Origin: an uncultured Pseudacidovorax sp.
GTDB taxonomy: Bacteria; Pseudomonadota; Gammaproteobacteria; Burkholderiales; Burkholderiaceae_C
NCBI RefSeq assembly: GCF_913773995.1
Contig: NZ_CAJYES010000090.1
Span: 1 to 64,000 of the forward strand
DNA length: 64,000 nt
Reading direction: 5' to 3'
Position 1 is the first letter of the stretch. The number at the start of each line of letters is the position of its first letter. Below, in pieces: positions 35,692-43,385 of this stretch. A program made the position numbers and the translations under genes. The notes below the pieces were generated by a model, which saw nothing but the letters and a program-made list of their open reading frames with translations, was not told where the DNA came from and ran no database searches.

Positions 35692-35721
35692 GGAAACCTG
35701 GAGAGACCGGAAGGAAATTCA

Positions 35722-37407
35722 ATGTCCGAATCTTTTGCCGCCCTCTTTGAAGAGTCCCTGAAGCGTTCCGAAATGCGCGCGGGCGAAGTGATCACCGCCG
35801 AGGTGGTCCGCGTCGAGCACAACCACGTCGTGGTCAATGCCGGCCTGAAGTCCGAAGCCTACGTGCCGATCGACGAATTCAAGAACGACAAGGGCGAACT
35901 CGAAGTCCAGGCCGGCGACTTCGTCTCCGTGGCCATCGGCTCCGTCGAGAACGGCTACGGCGACACCATCCTCTCGCGCGACACGGCCAAGCGTCTGGCT
36001 TCGTGGCTGGCGCTCGAGAAGGCCCTGGAATCCGGTGAATTCGTCACCGGCACGACCAGCGGCAAGGTCAAGGGCGGCCTCACGGTGCTGGTCAACGGCA
36101 TCCGCGCCTTCCTGCCGGGCTCGCTGATCGACACCCGTCCGATCAAGGACCTGACTCCCTTCGAAAACAAGACGATGGAGTTCAAGGTCATCAAGCTCGA
36201 CCGCAAGCGCAACAACGTCGTGCTGTCGCGCCGTGCCGTGGTCGAGGCCTCGATGGGCGAAGAGCGCGCCAAGCTGATGGAGACGCTGAAGGAAGGCGCC
36301 ATCGTCCGCGGCGTGGTCAAGAACATCACCGAATACGGTGCCTTCGTCGACCTCGGCGGCATCGACGGCCTGCTGCACATCACCGACATGGCCTGGCGCC
36401 GTGTCCGCCACCCGAGCGAAGTCGTTCAGGCCGGCCAGGAAATCACCGCCAAGATCCTCAAGTTCGACACCGAGAAGAACCGCGTCTCGCTGGGCCTCAA
36501 GCAGATGGGCGACGACCCGTGGCTGGGCGTGTCGCGCCGCTACCCGCAAGGCACGCGCCTGTTCGGCAAGGTCACGAACATCGCCGACTACGGCGCGTTT
36601 GTCGAACTCGAGCCGGGCATCGAAGGCCTGGTGCACGTGTCCGAGATGGACTGGACCAACAAGAACGTGGCCCCCAACAAGATCGTCTCCATGGGCGACG
36701 AAGTGGAAGTCATGGTCCTGGAAATCGACGAGGACAAGCGCCGCATCAGCCTGGGCATGAAGCAGTGCAAGGCCAACCCGTGGCAAGAGTTCGCGCAAAA
36801 CACCAAGCGCGGCGACCGCGTCAAGGGCCCGATCAAGTCGATCACCGACTTCGGCGTGTTCGTGGGCCTGGCTGCCGGCATCGACGGCCTGGTGCACCTG
36901 TCCGACCTGTCGTGGAACGAAGCCGGCGAGACCGCCGTTCGCAACTACAAGAAGGGCCAGGAAGTCGAAGCCATCGTGCTGGCCGTCGATGTGGACCGCG
37001 AGCGCATCAGCCTGGGCATCAAGCAGCTGGACGGCGACCCGTTCACCACCTTCTCGTCCGTCAATGACAAGGGCCAGATCGTGACCGGCAAGGTCAAGAC
37101 CGTGGACGCCCGTGGCGCCGAGATCGACCTGGGCGGCGACGTCGTCGGCTACCTGCGCGCTTCGGAAATCTCCCGCGACCGCGTGGAAGATGCCCGCAAC
37201 GTGCTCAAGGAAGGCGACGAAGTCACGGCCGTGGTCACCAACGTGGACCGCAAGAACCGCAGCATCCAGCTGTCGATCCGCCAGAAGGACATGGTCGACC
37301 AGCAGGAAGCCATGGCCAGCCTGAACCAGCAGTCGGCCCGCGAGAACGCCGGCACCACCAGCCTGGGCGCCCTGCTGCGCGCCAAGCTGGACGGCAGCGA
37401 CAAGTAA
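35722..37407 (+). CDS. rpsA: 30S ribosomal protein S1
   Basis: A 561-residue S1 with six S1/OB-fold RNA-binding repeats; the clearest are near residues 190-265 ([20 protein letters not shown]), 275-350 ([20 protein letters not shown]) and 360-440 ([20 protein letters not shown]). The first two repeats bind the ribosome and the others bind mRNA. Codon use is strongly biased to the preferred codons, fitting a very highly expressed gene. The start is the ATG at 35722 behind GGAAGGA; the frame opens earlier but that part is untranslated leader. A perfect hairpin follows before ihfB. Confidence 0.98.
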   Translation: MSESFAALFEESLKRSEMRAGEVITAEVVRVEHNHVVVNAGLKSEAYVPIDEFKNDKGELEVQAGDFVSVAIGSVENGYGDTILSRDTAKRLASWLALEKALESGEFVTGTTSGKVKGGLTVLVNGIRAFLPGSLIDTRPIKDLTPFENKTMEFKVIKLDRKRNNVVLSRRAVVEASMGEERAKLMETLKEGAIVRGVVKNITEYGAFVDLGGIDGLLHITDMAWRRVRHPSEVVQAGQEITAKILKFDTEKNRVSLGLKQMGDDPWLGVSRRYPQGTRLFGKVTNIADYGAFVELEPGIEGLVHVSEMDWTNKNVAPNKIVSMGDEVEVMVLEIDEDKRRISLGMKQCKANPWQEFAQNTKRGDRVKGPIKSITDFGVFVGLAAGIDGLVHLSDLSWNEAGETAVRNYKKGQEVEAIVLAVDVDRERISLGIKQLDGDPFTTFSSVNDKGQIVTGKVKTVDARGAEIDLGGDVVGYLRASEISRDRVEDARNVLKEGDEVTAVVTNVDRKNRSIQLSIRQKDMVDQQEAMASLNQQSARENAGTTSLGALLRAKLDGSDK

Positions 37408-37425
37408 TCGACCCGGATCGCGGCA

Positions 37426-37453
37426 CGCCGAGGGTGGGCAATCACCCTCGGCG
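37426..37453 (+). terminator. Perfect 11-bp hairpin between rpsA and ihfB
   Basis: CGCCGAGGGTG-GGCAAT-CACCCTCGGCG is a perfect inverted repeat beginning 19 bases after the rpsA stop. It has no T run after it, and its right arm ends 14 bases before the ihfB ATG. It may protect the rpsA 3' end, act as a partial terminator, or mask the ihfB ribosome binding region. Confidence 0.5.
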
Positions 37454-37467
37454 GTCGTGTGCCAGCA

Positions 37468-37758
37468 ATGACACGTTCCGATCTGGTCGAAGAACTCGCC
37501 GCCCGCTTTGCGCAGCTAACGCACCGCGACGCCGAACAGGCCGTCAAGACCATTCTTGACGCCATGAGCGACGCGCTGGTGCGTGGGCATCGCATCGAGA
37601 TCCGCGGCTTCGGCAGCTTTTCGGTGAGCCGCAGGCCGCCGCGCCTGGGCCGCAATCCGCGCTCGGGCGAAAGCGTGCAGATCCCCGAAAAACGCGTGCC
37701 GCACTTCAAGCCGGGCAAGGCCCTGCGCGAAGCCGTGGACCGTTCGAGCGAGGCATGA
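37468..37758 (+). CDS. ihfB: Integration host factor subunit beta
   Basis: A 96-residue HU/IHF-family DNA-bending protein. It has [14 protein letters not shown] at the N terminus, [20 protein letters not shown] and the DNA-intercalating arm with RNPRSGE, then [12 protein letters not shown]. With the alpha subunit it bends DNA at specific sites in transcription, replication and recombination. A GTG three codons earlier (37459) is possible, but the ATG at 37468 matches the usual N terminus. The rpsA-ihfB order is conserved in proteobacteria. Confidence 0.95.
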   Translation: MTRSDLVEELAARFAQLTHRDAEQAVKTILDAMSDALVRGHRIEIRGFGSFSVSRRPPRLGRNPRSGESVQIPEKRVPHFKPGKALREAVDRSSEA

Positions 37759-37927
37759 GTCAGGCCCCGGCCATTCGTCCATCTTCTGGCCGGATGCCCC
37801 TGGGGCCTCCTACTTAGAATCGTCCCGCCACCGGGACCTGCATGACAAGACAACGCCTTCACGCTGCGCGCTCCGCGTGGTCGCTGCGCCCTTCGGGGAC
37901 TGCGGCGCACATCGGAGCGGCACGGCG

Positions 37928-38245
37928 ATGAAATACCTCCTGTGGCTGCTCAAGGCAGCCATTTTTTTTACCCTGTTCGCCTTCGCGCTGAACAACCAGC
38001 ACGAGGCCACCGTGCACTTCTTCTTCGGCACCTCCTGGCGCGGGCCGCTGGTGCTCGTGGTGCTCGCGGCCTTCGCTGCGGGCCTGGTGGTCGGTGCGCT
38101 CGGCATGCTGCCCGGCTGGTGGCGCCATCGCTCGGCAGCCGCTGCGTTGCGCCAGCCGACGGCCCCCTCGGAAGATGTGGCAGATGCGCCGCTGACCCCG
38201 CCCCCCGTGGCGGAACCTTCCCACGCCCGACGCCATGGACTTTGA
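37928..38245 (+). CDS. lapA: Lipopolysaccharide assembly protein A (LapA/DUF1049)
   Basis: A 105-residue inner-membrane protein with two transmembrane helices, about 4-22 and 38-62, separated by the conserved ALNNQHEATVHFFFG. The C-terminal third is a Pro/Ala-rich cytoplasmic tail. LapA works with LapB in control of LPS synthesis through LpxC turnover. The ATG at 37928 begins at the first helix. The gene overlaps lapB by 11 bases and is 169 bases downstream of ihfB; the order ihfB-lapA-lapB is widely conserved. Confidence 0.92.
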   Translation: MKYLLWLLKAAIFFTLFAFALNNQHEATVHFFFGTSWRGPLVLVVLAAFAAGLVVGALGMLPGWWRHRSAAAALRQPTAPSEDVADAPLTPPPVAEPSHARRHGL

Positions 38246-39389
38246 CCTGAGCTGGCTGCTGCTGGGCCTGCCGCTGGCCTTCGTGCTGGGCTGGCTGGCC
38301 TCGCGCCTGGACCTGCGCCAACTGCGCTTCGAAAACCGGCAGGCGCCCAAGGCCTACTTCCGCGGCCTGAACTTCCTGCTCAACGAGCAGCAGGACCAGG
38401 CCATCGACGCCTTCATCGAGGCTGTCCAGAACGACCCGGACACCCAGGAACTGCACTTTGCCCTCGGCAACCTGTTCCGCCGCCGCGGCGAGTACCAGCG
38501 CGCCGTGCGCGTGCACGAGCACCTGCTGTCGCGAGCAGATCTCAACCGCGCCGACCGCGACCGCGCCCAGCATGCGCTGGCGCAGGACTTCCTGAGCGCC
38601 GGCCTGCTCGATCGCGCCGAGACCGCATTGCAGAAGCTGGAAGGCACACGCTACGAAAACGAGGCGCGGCTGGCACTGCTCGCCATCTACGAACGATCAC
38701 GCGAATGGGCGCAGGCCGAGGCCGTGGCCACCAAGCTCGACGCCTCCGACCAGGCCAGCTATGCCGCGCGCCGTGCGCACCATCTGTGCGAGCAGGCGGC
38801 GGAGCAGAGCGCCCGCGGCGATGCGGACGCGGCATTGCGCCTGCTGCAGCAGGCGGCGCAGCTCGCACCCGAGGCGCCCCGACCGGCCATCGACACCGCG
38901 GCGCTTCAACTGCGTCAGGGCCGGGCCATGGAAGCCTGGATCACGCTGTCGGAACTCAGCCGCACGGCGCCGCTGGCCCTGCCGCTCTATGCGGCAGCAC
39001 TGCAGCAGGCGGCACAGGCGGCGGGCAAGCAGGCGGCGGCGGCCGACCTGCTGCGCGCGCGCTACGAGGCGGAGCCTTCCATCGATGTGCTCGAGGCCCT
39101 CATGGCGCTGGAGCCGACGGGCGGCGAAGCGCCGCGCGACCGCTATCTGGACCACCTCGCCCGCCAGCCGGGCTCGCTGCTCGCAGCCTCACGTTGGCTG
39201 GCAGGCGAAACCCTGCGCGACGATGCGCGCACGCACCCGCCCGTGCAACGCGCGCTGGACCAAGTGGCCCGCCCGCAGATGCGCTACCGCTGCGCTGCCT
39301 GCGGCTTCGAGGCGCACCAATACTTCTGGCATTGCCCGGGCTGCCAGGCCTGGGACAGCTATCCGCCGCGCCGAGTCGAGGAACTGTGA
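38235..39389 (+). CDS. lapB: Lipopolysaccharide assembly protein B
   Basis: A 384-residue protein with an N-terminal membrane anchor (about 3-20), a set of TPR helices from about 45 to 320 including FLLNEQQDQAIDAFIEAV and LGNLFRRRGEYQRAVRVHEH, and a C-terminal rubredoxin-like zinc site, CAACGF then CPGCQAWDSY, near 354-377. LapB acts as adaptor for FtsH-mediated LpxC degradation, keeping LPS and phospholipid synthesis in balance. It is translated in overlap with lapA. Confidence 0.95.
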   Translation: MDFDLSWLLLGLPLAFVLGWLASRLDLRQLRFENRQAPKAYFRGLNFLLNEQQDQAIDAFIEAVQNDPDTQELHFALGNLFRRRGEYQRAVRVHEHLLSRADLNRADRDRAQHALAQDFLSAGLLDRAETALQKLEGTRYENEARLALLAIYERSREWAQAEAVATKLDASDQASYAARRAHHLCEQAAEQSARGDADAALRLLQQAAQLAPEAPRPAIDTAALQLRQGRAMEAWITLSELSRTAPLALPLYAAALQQAAQAAGKQAAAADLLRARYEAEPSIDVLEALMALEPTGGEAPRDRYLDHLARQPGSLLAASRWLAGETLRDDARTHPPVQRALDQVARPQMRYRCAACGFEAHQYFWHCPGCQAWDSYPPRRVEEL

Positions 39390-39503
39390 CGCGCTTCACG
39401 CGCGCCGGAACTGGATGGATTGACAGCCTCCGGCCGCCTGAATTCTGATGGCTGTGCTGCGCGCAATGCGCGGCATATTCCAATCACATTCAGGAGGAAA
39501 TTC

Positions 39504-39818
39504 ATGATGATCAAGAAGCTCGCCGCCGCATTGGTGCTGGGCCTGTCGGCACTGGGCGCCTTCGCCGCCGTCGACGTCAACAAGGGCAGCGCCGCTGAAC
39601 TCGACGCGCTGCCGGGCGTCGGTCCGGCGATGTCGCAGCGCATCGTCGATGCGCGCAAGCAAGGCGAGTTCAAGGACTGGCCGGACCTCATGGCCCGCGT
39701 GAAGGGCATCAAGGCCAAGTCCGCCGCCAAGCTGTCGGCGGCTGGCATGACGGTGGGCGGCAAGCCCTTCGATGGTGCCAATGCCCCCGCCAAGGAAGCC
39801 GCCGGCAAGAAGAAATAA
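39504..39818 (+). CDS. ComEA-like secreted helix-hairpin-helix protein
   Basis: A 104-residue protein: signal peptide MMIKKLAAALVLGLSALGAF cleaved near AFA, then a helix-hairpin-helix domain with VDVNKGSAAELDALPGVGPA and GEFKDWPDLMARVKGIK, and a basic tail ending KKK. ComEA-type proteins bind incoming DNA in the periplasm during natural transformation. The start at 39504 follows a textbook AGGAGG; a second ATG at 39507 is equally placed. It is 114 bases after lapB, and a hairpin with TTGTCGTTT follows. Confidence 0.88.
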   Translation: MMIKKLAAALVLGLSALGAFAAVDVNKGSAAELDALPGVGPAMSQRIVDARKQGEFKDWPDLMARVKGIKAKSAAKLSAAGMTVGGKPFDGANAPAKEAAGKKK

Positions 39819-39837
39819 AGCCGACGCCAGCAAGCCA

Positions 39838-39867
39838 GGGCCGCCTTCCGGCGGCCTTGTCGTTTCC
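39838..39867 (+). terminator. Probable terminator after the ComEA-like gene
   Basis: GGCCGCC-TTCC-GGCGGCC followed by TTGTCGTTT, 20 bases past the stop codon. The stem is good, the T tract is interrupted. Confidence 0.55.
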
Positions 39868-39964
39868 GCGGCCGCAGACGGCCAGACAAACCCCCAGCCG
39901 ATGGCCTGATATTTGCACGTATCCTGGATTTCCAGATCTTCAACAACAGTCGGAGCGTTCATTC

Positions 39965-40933
39965 ATGAAGTTCAAGTCCAGCCTTGCACTGGCCACAGTG
40001 GTTCTCGCGACCGCCGCGTCCGCCCAGGTCAAGTGGGATCTGCCCACGGCCTATCCGCCGAGCAACTTCCACACGGAGAACCTGGCCAAGTTCGCGGGCG
40101 AGGTGGACCAGGCCACCGGCGGCAAGCTCAAGATCACCGTGCACTCCAACGCCTCGCTGTTCAAGGCGCCCGAGATCAAGCGCGCGGTGCAGGGCGGCCA
40201 GGCGCAGATGGGCGAGATCCTGCTGGTGAACTTCCAGAACGAATGGCAGGTCTTCGGCGTGGATGGCATCCCCTTCCTGGCCGACAGCTACGACGCCGCC
40301 TGGAAGCTGTACCAGGCGCAGAAGCCGGTGCTCTCCAAGAAGCTCGCGGAACAGGGCATCGTGCTGCTCTACACCGTGCCCTGGCCGCCGCAGGGCATCT
40401 TCATCAACAAGCCCATCGCCTCGGCCGCCGATCTCAAGGGCGTGAAGTGGCGCGCCTACAGCCCGGCCACCGCGCGCATCGCGGAGCTGGTGGGCGCCCA
40501 GCCGGTGACGGTGCAGCAGGCCGAGCTGTCGCAGGCCATGGCCACGGGCGTGGTGGAGTCGTACATGTCCTCAGGCTCCACGGGCTACGACACCAAGACC
40601 TACGAGTACATCAAGAACTTCTACGACACGCAGGCCTGGCTGCCCAAGAACGCGGTATTGGTGAACAAGAAGGCCTTCGATGCGCTGGACAAGCCGAGCC
40701 AGGACGCAGTACTCAAGGCCGGCGCCGACGCGGAGAAACGCGGCTGGGAGGTCTCCAAGGCCAAGACGCAGGAATACCTCGACCTGCTCAAGAAGAACGG
40801 CATGGCCATCCACGTACCCTCCGCCCAGCTCAAGGCCGACATGAAGAAGGTCGGCGACACGATGATCAAGGAGTGGTCGGAAAAAGCCGGGGCGGACGGC
40901 CAGGCCGTCCTCGACGCCTACCGCAAGATGTGA
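39965..40933 (+). CDS. TRAP transporter substrate-binding protein (DctP family)
   Basis: A 322-residue periplasmic binding protein. The signal peptide is MKFKSSLALATVVLATAASA. The mature part has the DctP features: YPPSNFHTENLAKFAGEVDQ, the ligand-contacting region GIFINKPIASAADLKGVKWR with its arginine near 148, and ATGVVESYMSSGST. Most members bind carboxylates through that arginine; the ligand here is unknown. The ATG at 39965 starts at the signal peptide. The membrane subunits follow after 15 bases. Confidence 0.94.
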   Translation: MKFKSSLALATVVLATAASAQVKWDLPTAYPPSNFHTENLAKFAGEVDQATGGKLKITVHSNASLFKAPEIKRAVQGGQAQMGEILLVNFQNEWQVFGVDGIPFLADSYDAAWKLYQAQKPVLSKKLAEQGIVLLYTVPWPPQGIFINKPIASAADLKGVKWRAYSPATARIAELVGAQPVTVQQAELSQAMATGVVESYMSSGSTGYDTKTYEYIKNFYDTQAWLPKNAVLVNKKAFDALDKPSQDAVLKAGADAEKRGWEVSKAKTQEYLDLLKKNGMAIHVPSAQLKADMKKVGDTMIKEWSEKAGADGQAVLDAYRKM

Positions 40934-40948
40934 AGCCTGGCGCCGGCG

Positions 40949-41455
40949 ATGCGAAAGGCCCTGGACGCCCTCTACGACGCCGCCGCCGGTCTGGCGGCGC
41001 TTTCCATGGTGGGCCTGCTGCTCGCGGTGCTCACCTCCATCCTTGCCCGGCAGCTGCACTTCAACGTGCCGGGCATCGACGCCTACGCCGGCTATCTCAT
41101 GGCCGGCACCGGCTTCCTGGCGCTGGCCCACACGCTGAAGAAAGGCGAGCACATCCGCGTGACGCTCGTGCTGACTGCGCTGGGCATCACGCCGCGGCGC
41201 TGGCTGGAGCGGTGGGCGGCACTGGCCAGCGCGGCGCTCGCCGCCCTCTTCGCCTTCTACAGCGTGCGGCTGGCCCTTCAGTCGTACGAGTTCAACGACA
41301 TGTCCACCTCGAACGACGCCACGCCGCTGTGGCTGCCGCAGCTGTCGATGGCGATCGGCACCGTCACCTTCGCCATCGCGGCGCTCGACGAATGCGTGCT
41401 GGAATGGCGCGGCCGCGTGCGCGCGACCGACGGGGAGATGCTGCGCCATGAGTGA
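40949..41455 (+). CDS. TRAP transporter small permease (DctQ family)
   Basis: A 168-residue membrane protein with four hydrophobic helices and the DctQ pattern: a first helix LAALSMVGLLLAVLTSILAR, then AYAGYLMAGTGFLALAHTLKKGEHIRV. It forms the permease together with DctM. Its stop overlaps the DctM start by 8 bases, showing translational coupling. It is the middle gene of a complete DctPQM operon. Confidence 0.93.
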   Translation: MRKALDALYDAAAGLAALSMVGLLLAVLTSILARQLHFNVPGIDAYAGYLMAGTGFLALAHTLKKGEHIRVTLVLTALGITPRRWLERWAALASAALAALFAFYSVRLALQSYEFNDMSTSNDATPLWLPQLSMAIGTVTFAIAALDECVLEWRGRVRATDGEMLRHE

Positions 41456-42743
41456 TCTCGGCATTGCCGGACTGCTGATCCTGGCGCTGTTCCTCATCCT
41501 GGGCAGCAGTGTCTGGATCGGGCTCACGCTCTCGGGCGTGGCCTGGATCGCCATGCAGCTGTTTACCTCCAGGCCGGCCGGAGACGCCATGGCCGTGACG
41601 ATCTGGGGCTCTGCGTCGAGCTGGACGCTCACCGCGCTGCCGCTGTTCGTCTGGATGGGCGAGATCCTCTTCCGCACGCGACTGTCGCAGGACATGTTCA
41701 AGGGCCTGTCGCCGTGGATGCAGCGCCTGCCGGGCCGGCTGCTGCACACCAACGTGGTGGGCTGCGCGATCTTCGCGGCCGTCTCGGGCTCCAGCGCCGC
41801 CACCTGCGCCACCATCGGCAAGATGACCCTGCCGGAGCTGGGCCGCCGCGGCTACCCGCAGGACATGGTCATCGGCACGCTCGCCGGCGCCGGCACGCTG
41901 GGGCTGCTGATCCCGCCTTCGATCATCATGATCGTCTACGGGGTGGCGGCGGATGTGTCGATCGCCCGCCTGTTCATCGCCGGCGTCGTACCGGGCGTGC
42001 TGCTGGCGCTGCTGTTTTCGGGCTACATCGCGGTCTGGGCCCTGCTGCATCCGGACCAGGTGCCCGCGCCAGACGGCCGGATGCGCTTCGCCGAGAAGCT
42101 GGCTGCATCGCGCAGCCTGATCCCGGTGACGCTGCTCATCCTTGCCGTGCTGGGCTCGATCTACGCGGGCATCGCCACCGCGACCGAGGCGGCCGCCGTC
42201 GGCGTGGTGGGCGCGCTGGCCATCTCCGCCGCCCAGGGCTCGCTCAGCTGGCGGACCTTCAGGGATTCGCTGCTGGGCGCGACCCGCCTGTACTGCATGA
42301 TGGCGCTGATCCTGGCCGGTGCCGCCTTCCTGACGCTGGCCATGGGCTACGTGGGCCTGCCGCGCCACCTGGCGGAATGGATCGGCTCGCTCGGCCTCAG
42401 CCGCTTCCAGCTGGTGCTGATGCTGGCCGTGTTCTATATCGTGCTCGGCTGCTTCCTCGACGGCATCTCGATGGTGGTGCTGACCATGGGCGTGATCATG
42501 CCCACGGTGACGGCGGCCGGCATCGATCCGATCTGGTTCGGCATCTTCATCGTGCTGGTGGTGGAGATGGCGCAGATCACGCCGCCGGTGGGCTTCAATC
42601 TGTTCGTGCTGCAGGGCATGACCGGCAGGGACCTGCTCTACATCGCGCGCGTCACCCTGCCGATGTTCCTGCTCATGGTGCTGGCGGTGTTCATCATCTA
42701 TGCCCTCCCGGCGCTGGTCACCTGGCTGCCTCGCCAGATGTAG
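41448..42743 (+). CDS. TRAP transporter large permease (DctM family)
   Basis: A 431-residue polytopic protein with about 12 helices, typical of DctM. Conserved parts include VSGSSAATCATIGKMTLPEL near 110-130, AGTLGLLIPPSIIMIVYG near 150 and FVVEMAQITPPVGFNLFVLQ-like sequence near 365-385. It is the sodium-coupled channel of the TRAP system. It is the last gene of the operon. A decayed hydrolase fragment lies just beyond its stop. Confidence 0.95.
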   Translation: MSDLGIAGLLILALFLILGSSVWIGLTLSGVAWIAMQLFTSRPAGDAMAVTIWGSASSWTLTALPLFVWMGEILFRTRLSQDMFKGLSPWMQRLPGRLLHTNVVGCAIFAAVSGSSAATCATIGKMTLPELGRRGYPQDMVIGTLAGAGTLGLLIPPSIIMIVYGVAADVSIARLFIAGVVPGVLLALLFSGYIAVWALLHPDQVPAPDGRMRFAEKLAASRSLIPVTLLILAVLGSIYAGIATATEAAAVGVVGALAISAAQGSLSWRTFRDSLLGATRLYCMMALILAGAAFLTLAMGYVGLPRHLAEWIGSLGLSRFQLVLMLAVFYIVLGCFLDGISMVVLTMGVIMPTVTAAGIDPIWFGIFIVLVVEMAQITPPVGFNLFVLQGMTGRDLLYIARVTLPMFLLMVLAVFIIYALPALVTWLPRQM

Positions 42744-42808
42744 ATCGGGCCGGCGGATGGAGCGCCTGTTGCGACTTCGCCGCAGCATGCGCCGACCGCC
42801 TTGATGGC

Positions 42809-43219
42809 ACGCCATGCTTGGACTACGCGCGTTCGCTGATCAACGAGCCCTACTACGACGCCGCCCGCAAGGCCTACGAGCGCCAACCGTTCAACGCAGC
42901 CGACATCCCCAGCGAGCTGCACAAGCTGCTAAAGGCCGAGTACTTCGATCCGCACTACTTCGCGGACTCCGCCTTCGGCAAGCTCATCGCCGCCACGCAG
43001 TCGTACCGCTGGGTGATCAAGTCCCCGGTGCGCAACTACTACGGCGAAACCGACGAGGCGATCACAGTGGGCGTGGGCCGCATGGCCCAAACGTATGCGC
43101 AGGCGCTGGGCGCCGGCAATCCGATGGTCGAGGCCGTCTCCACCGGCAAGACCACGCACCGGGGCACCTTCGCCACGGCCGTGCCGCAGTGGAAGGCCTG
43201 GTTCGACAGCGGCCGCTGA
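42809..43219 (+). pseudogene. Remnant of an alpha/beta hydrolase gene, C-terminal part only
   Basis: About 136 codons in one frame encode a normal-looking protein end: CLDYARSLINEPYYDAARKA, FDPHYFADSAFGKLIAAT, VRNYYGETDEAITVGVGRMA and HRGTFATAVPQWKAWF, then a stop. The block around YYGETDEAI and the final HRGTF resemble the acid and histidine region of an alpha/beta hydrolase. There is no start codon or nucleophile elbow: upstream the frame runs back into dctM with unrelated translation. It looks like a gene whose 5' two thirds were deleted. Exact family is not certain. Confidence 0.6.
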
Positions 43220-43385
43220 GCCGGAAGGCCCGCAGAGTCCCGCCAGCCGGGCACCTGGAAAACAGGGCAGCCGTGAGGGCTGTCGGCGTCCTACGGCGAC
43301 GCAGGGTTGTGTCCTCCAAAGACCGGCCGTCATGCAGAGGTTTTTGCAATGGAGGTGAGAAGGTCGGTCGATAGAATCGATTGAG

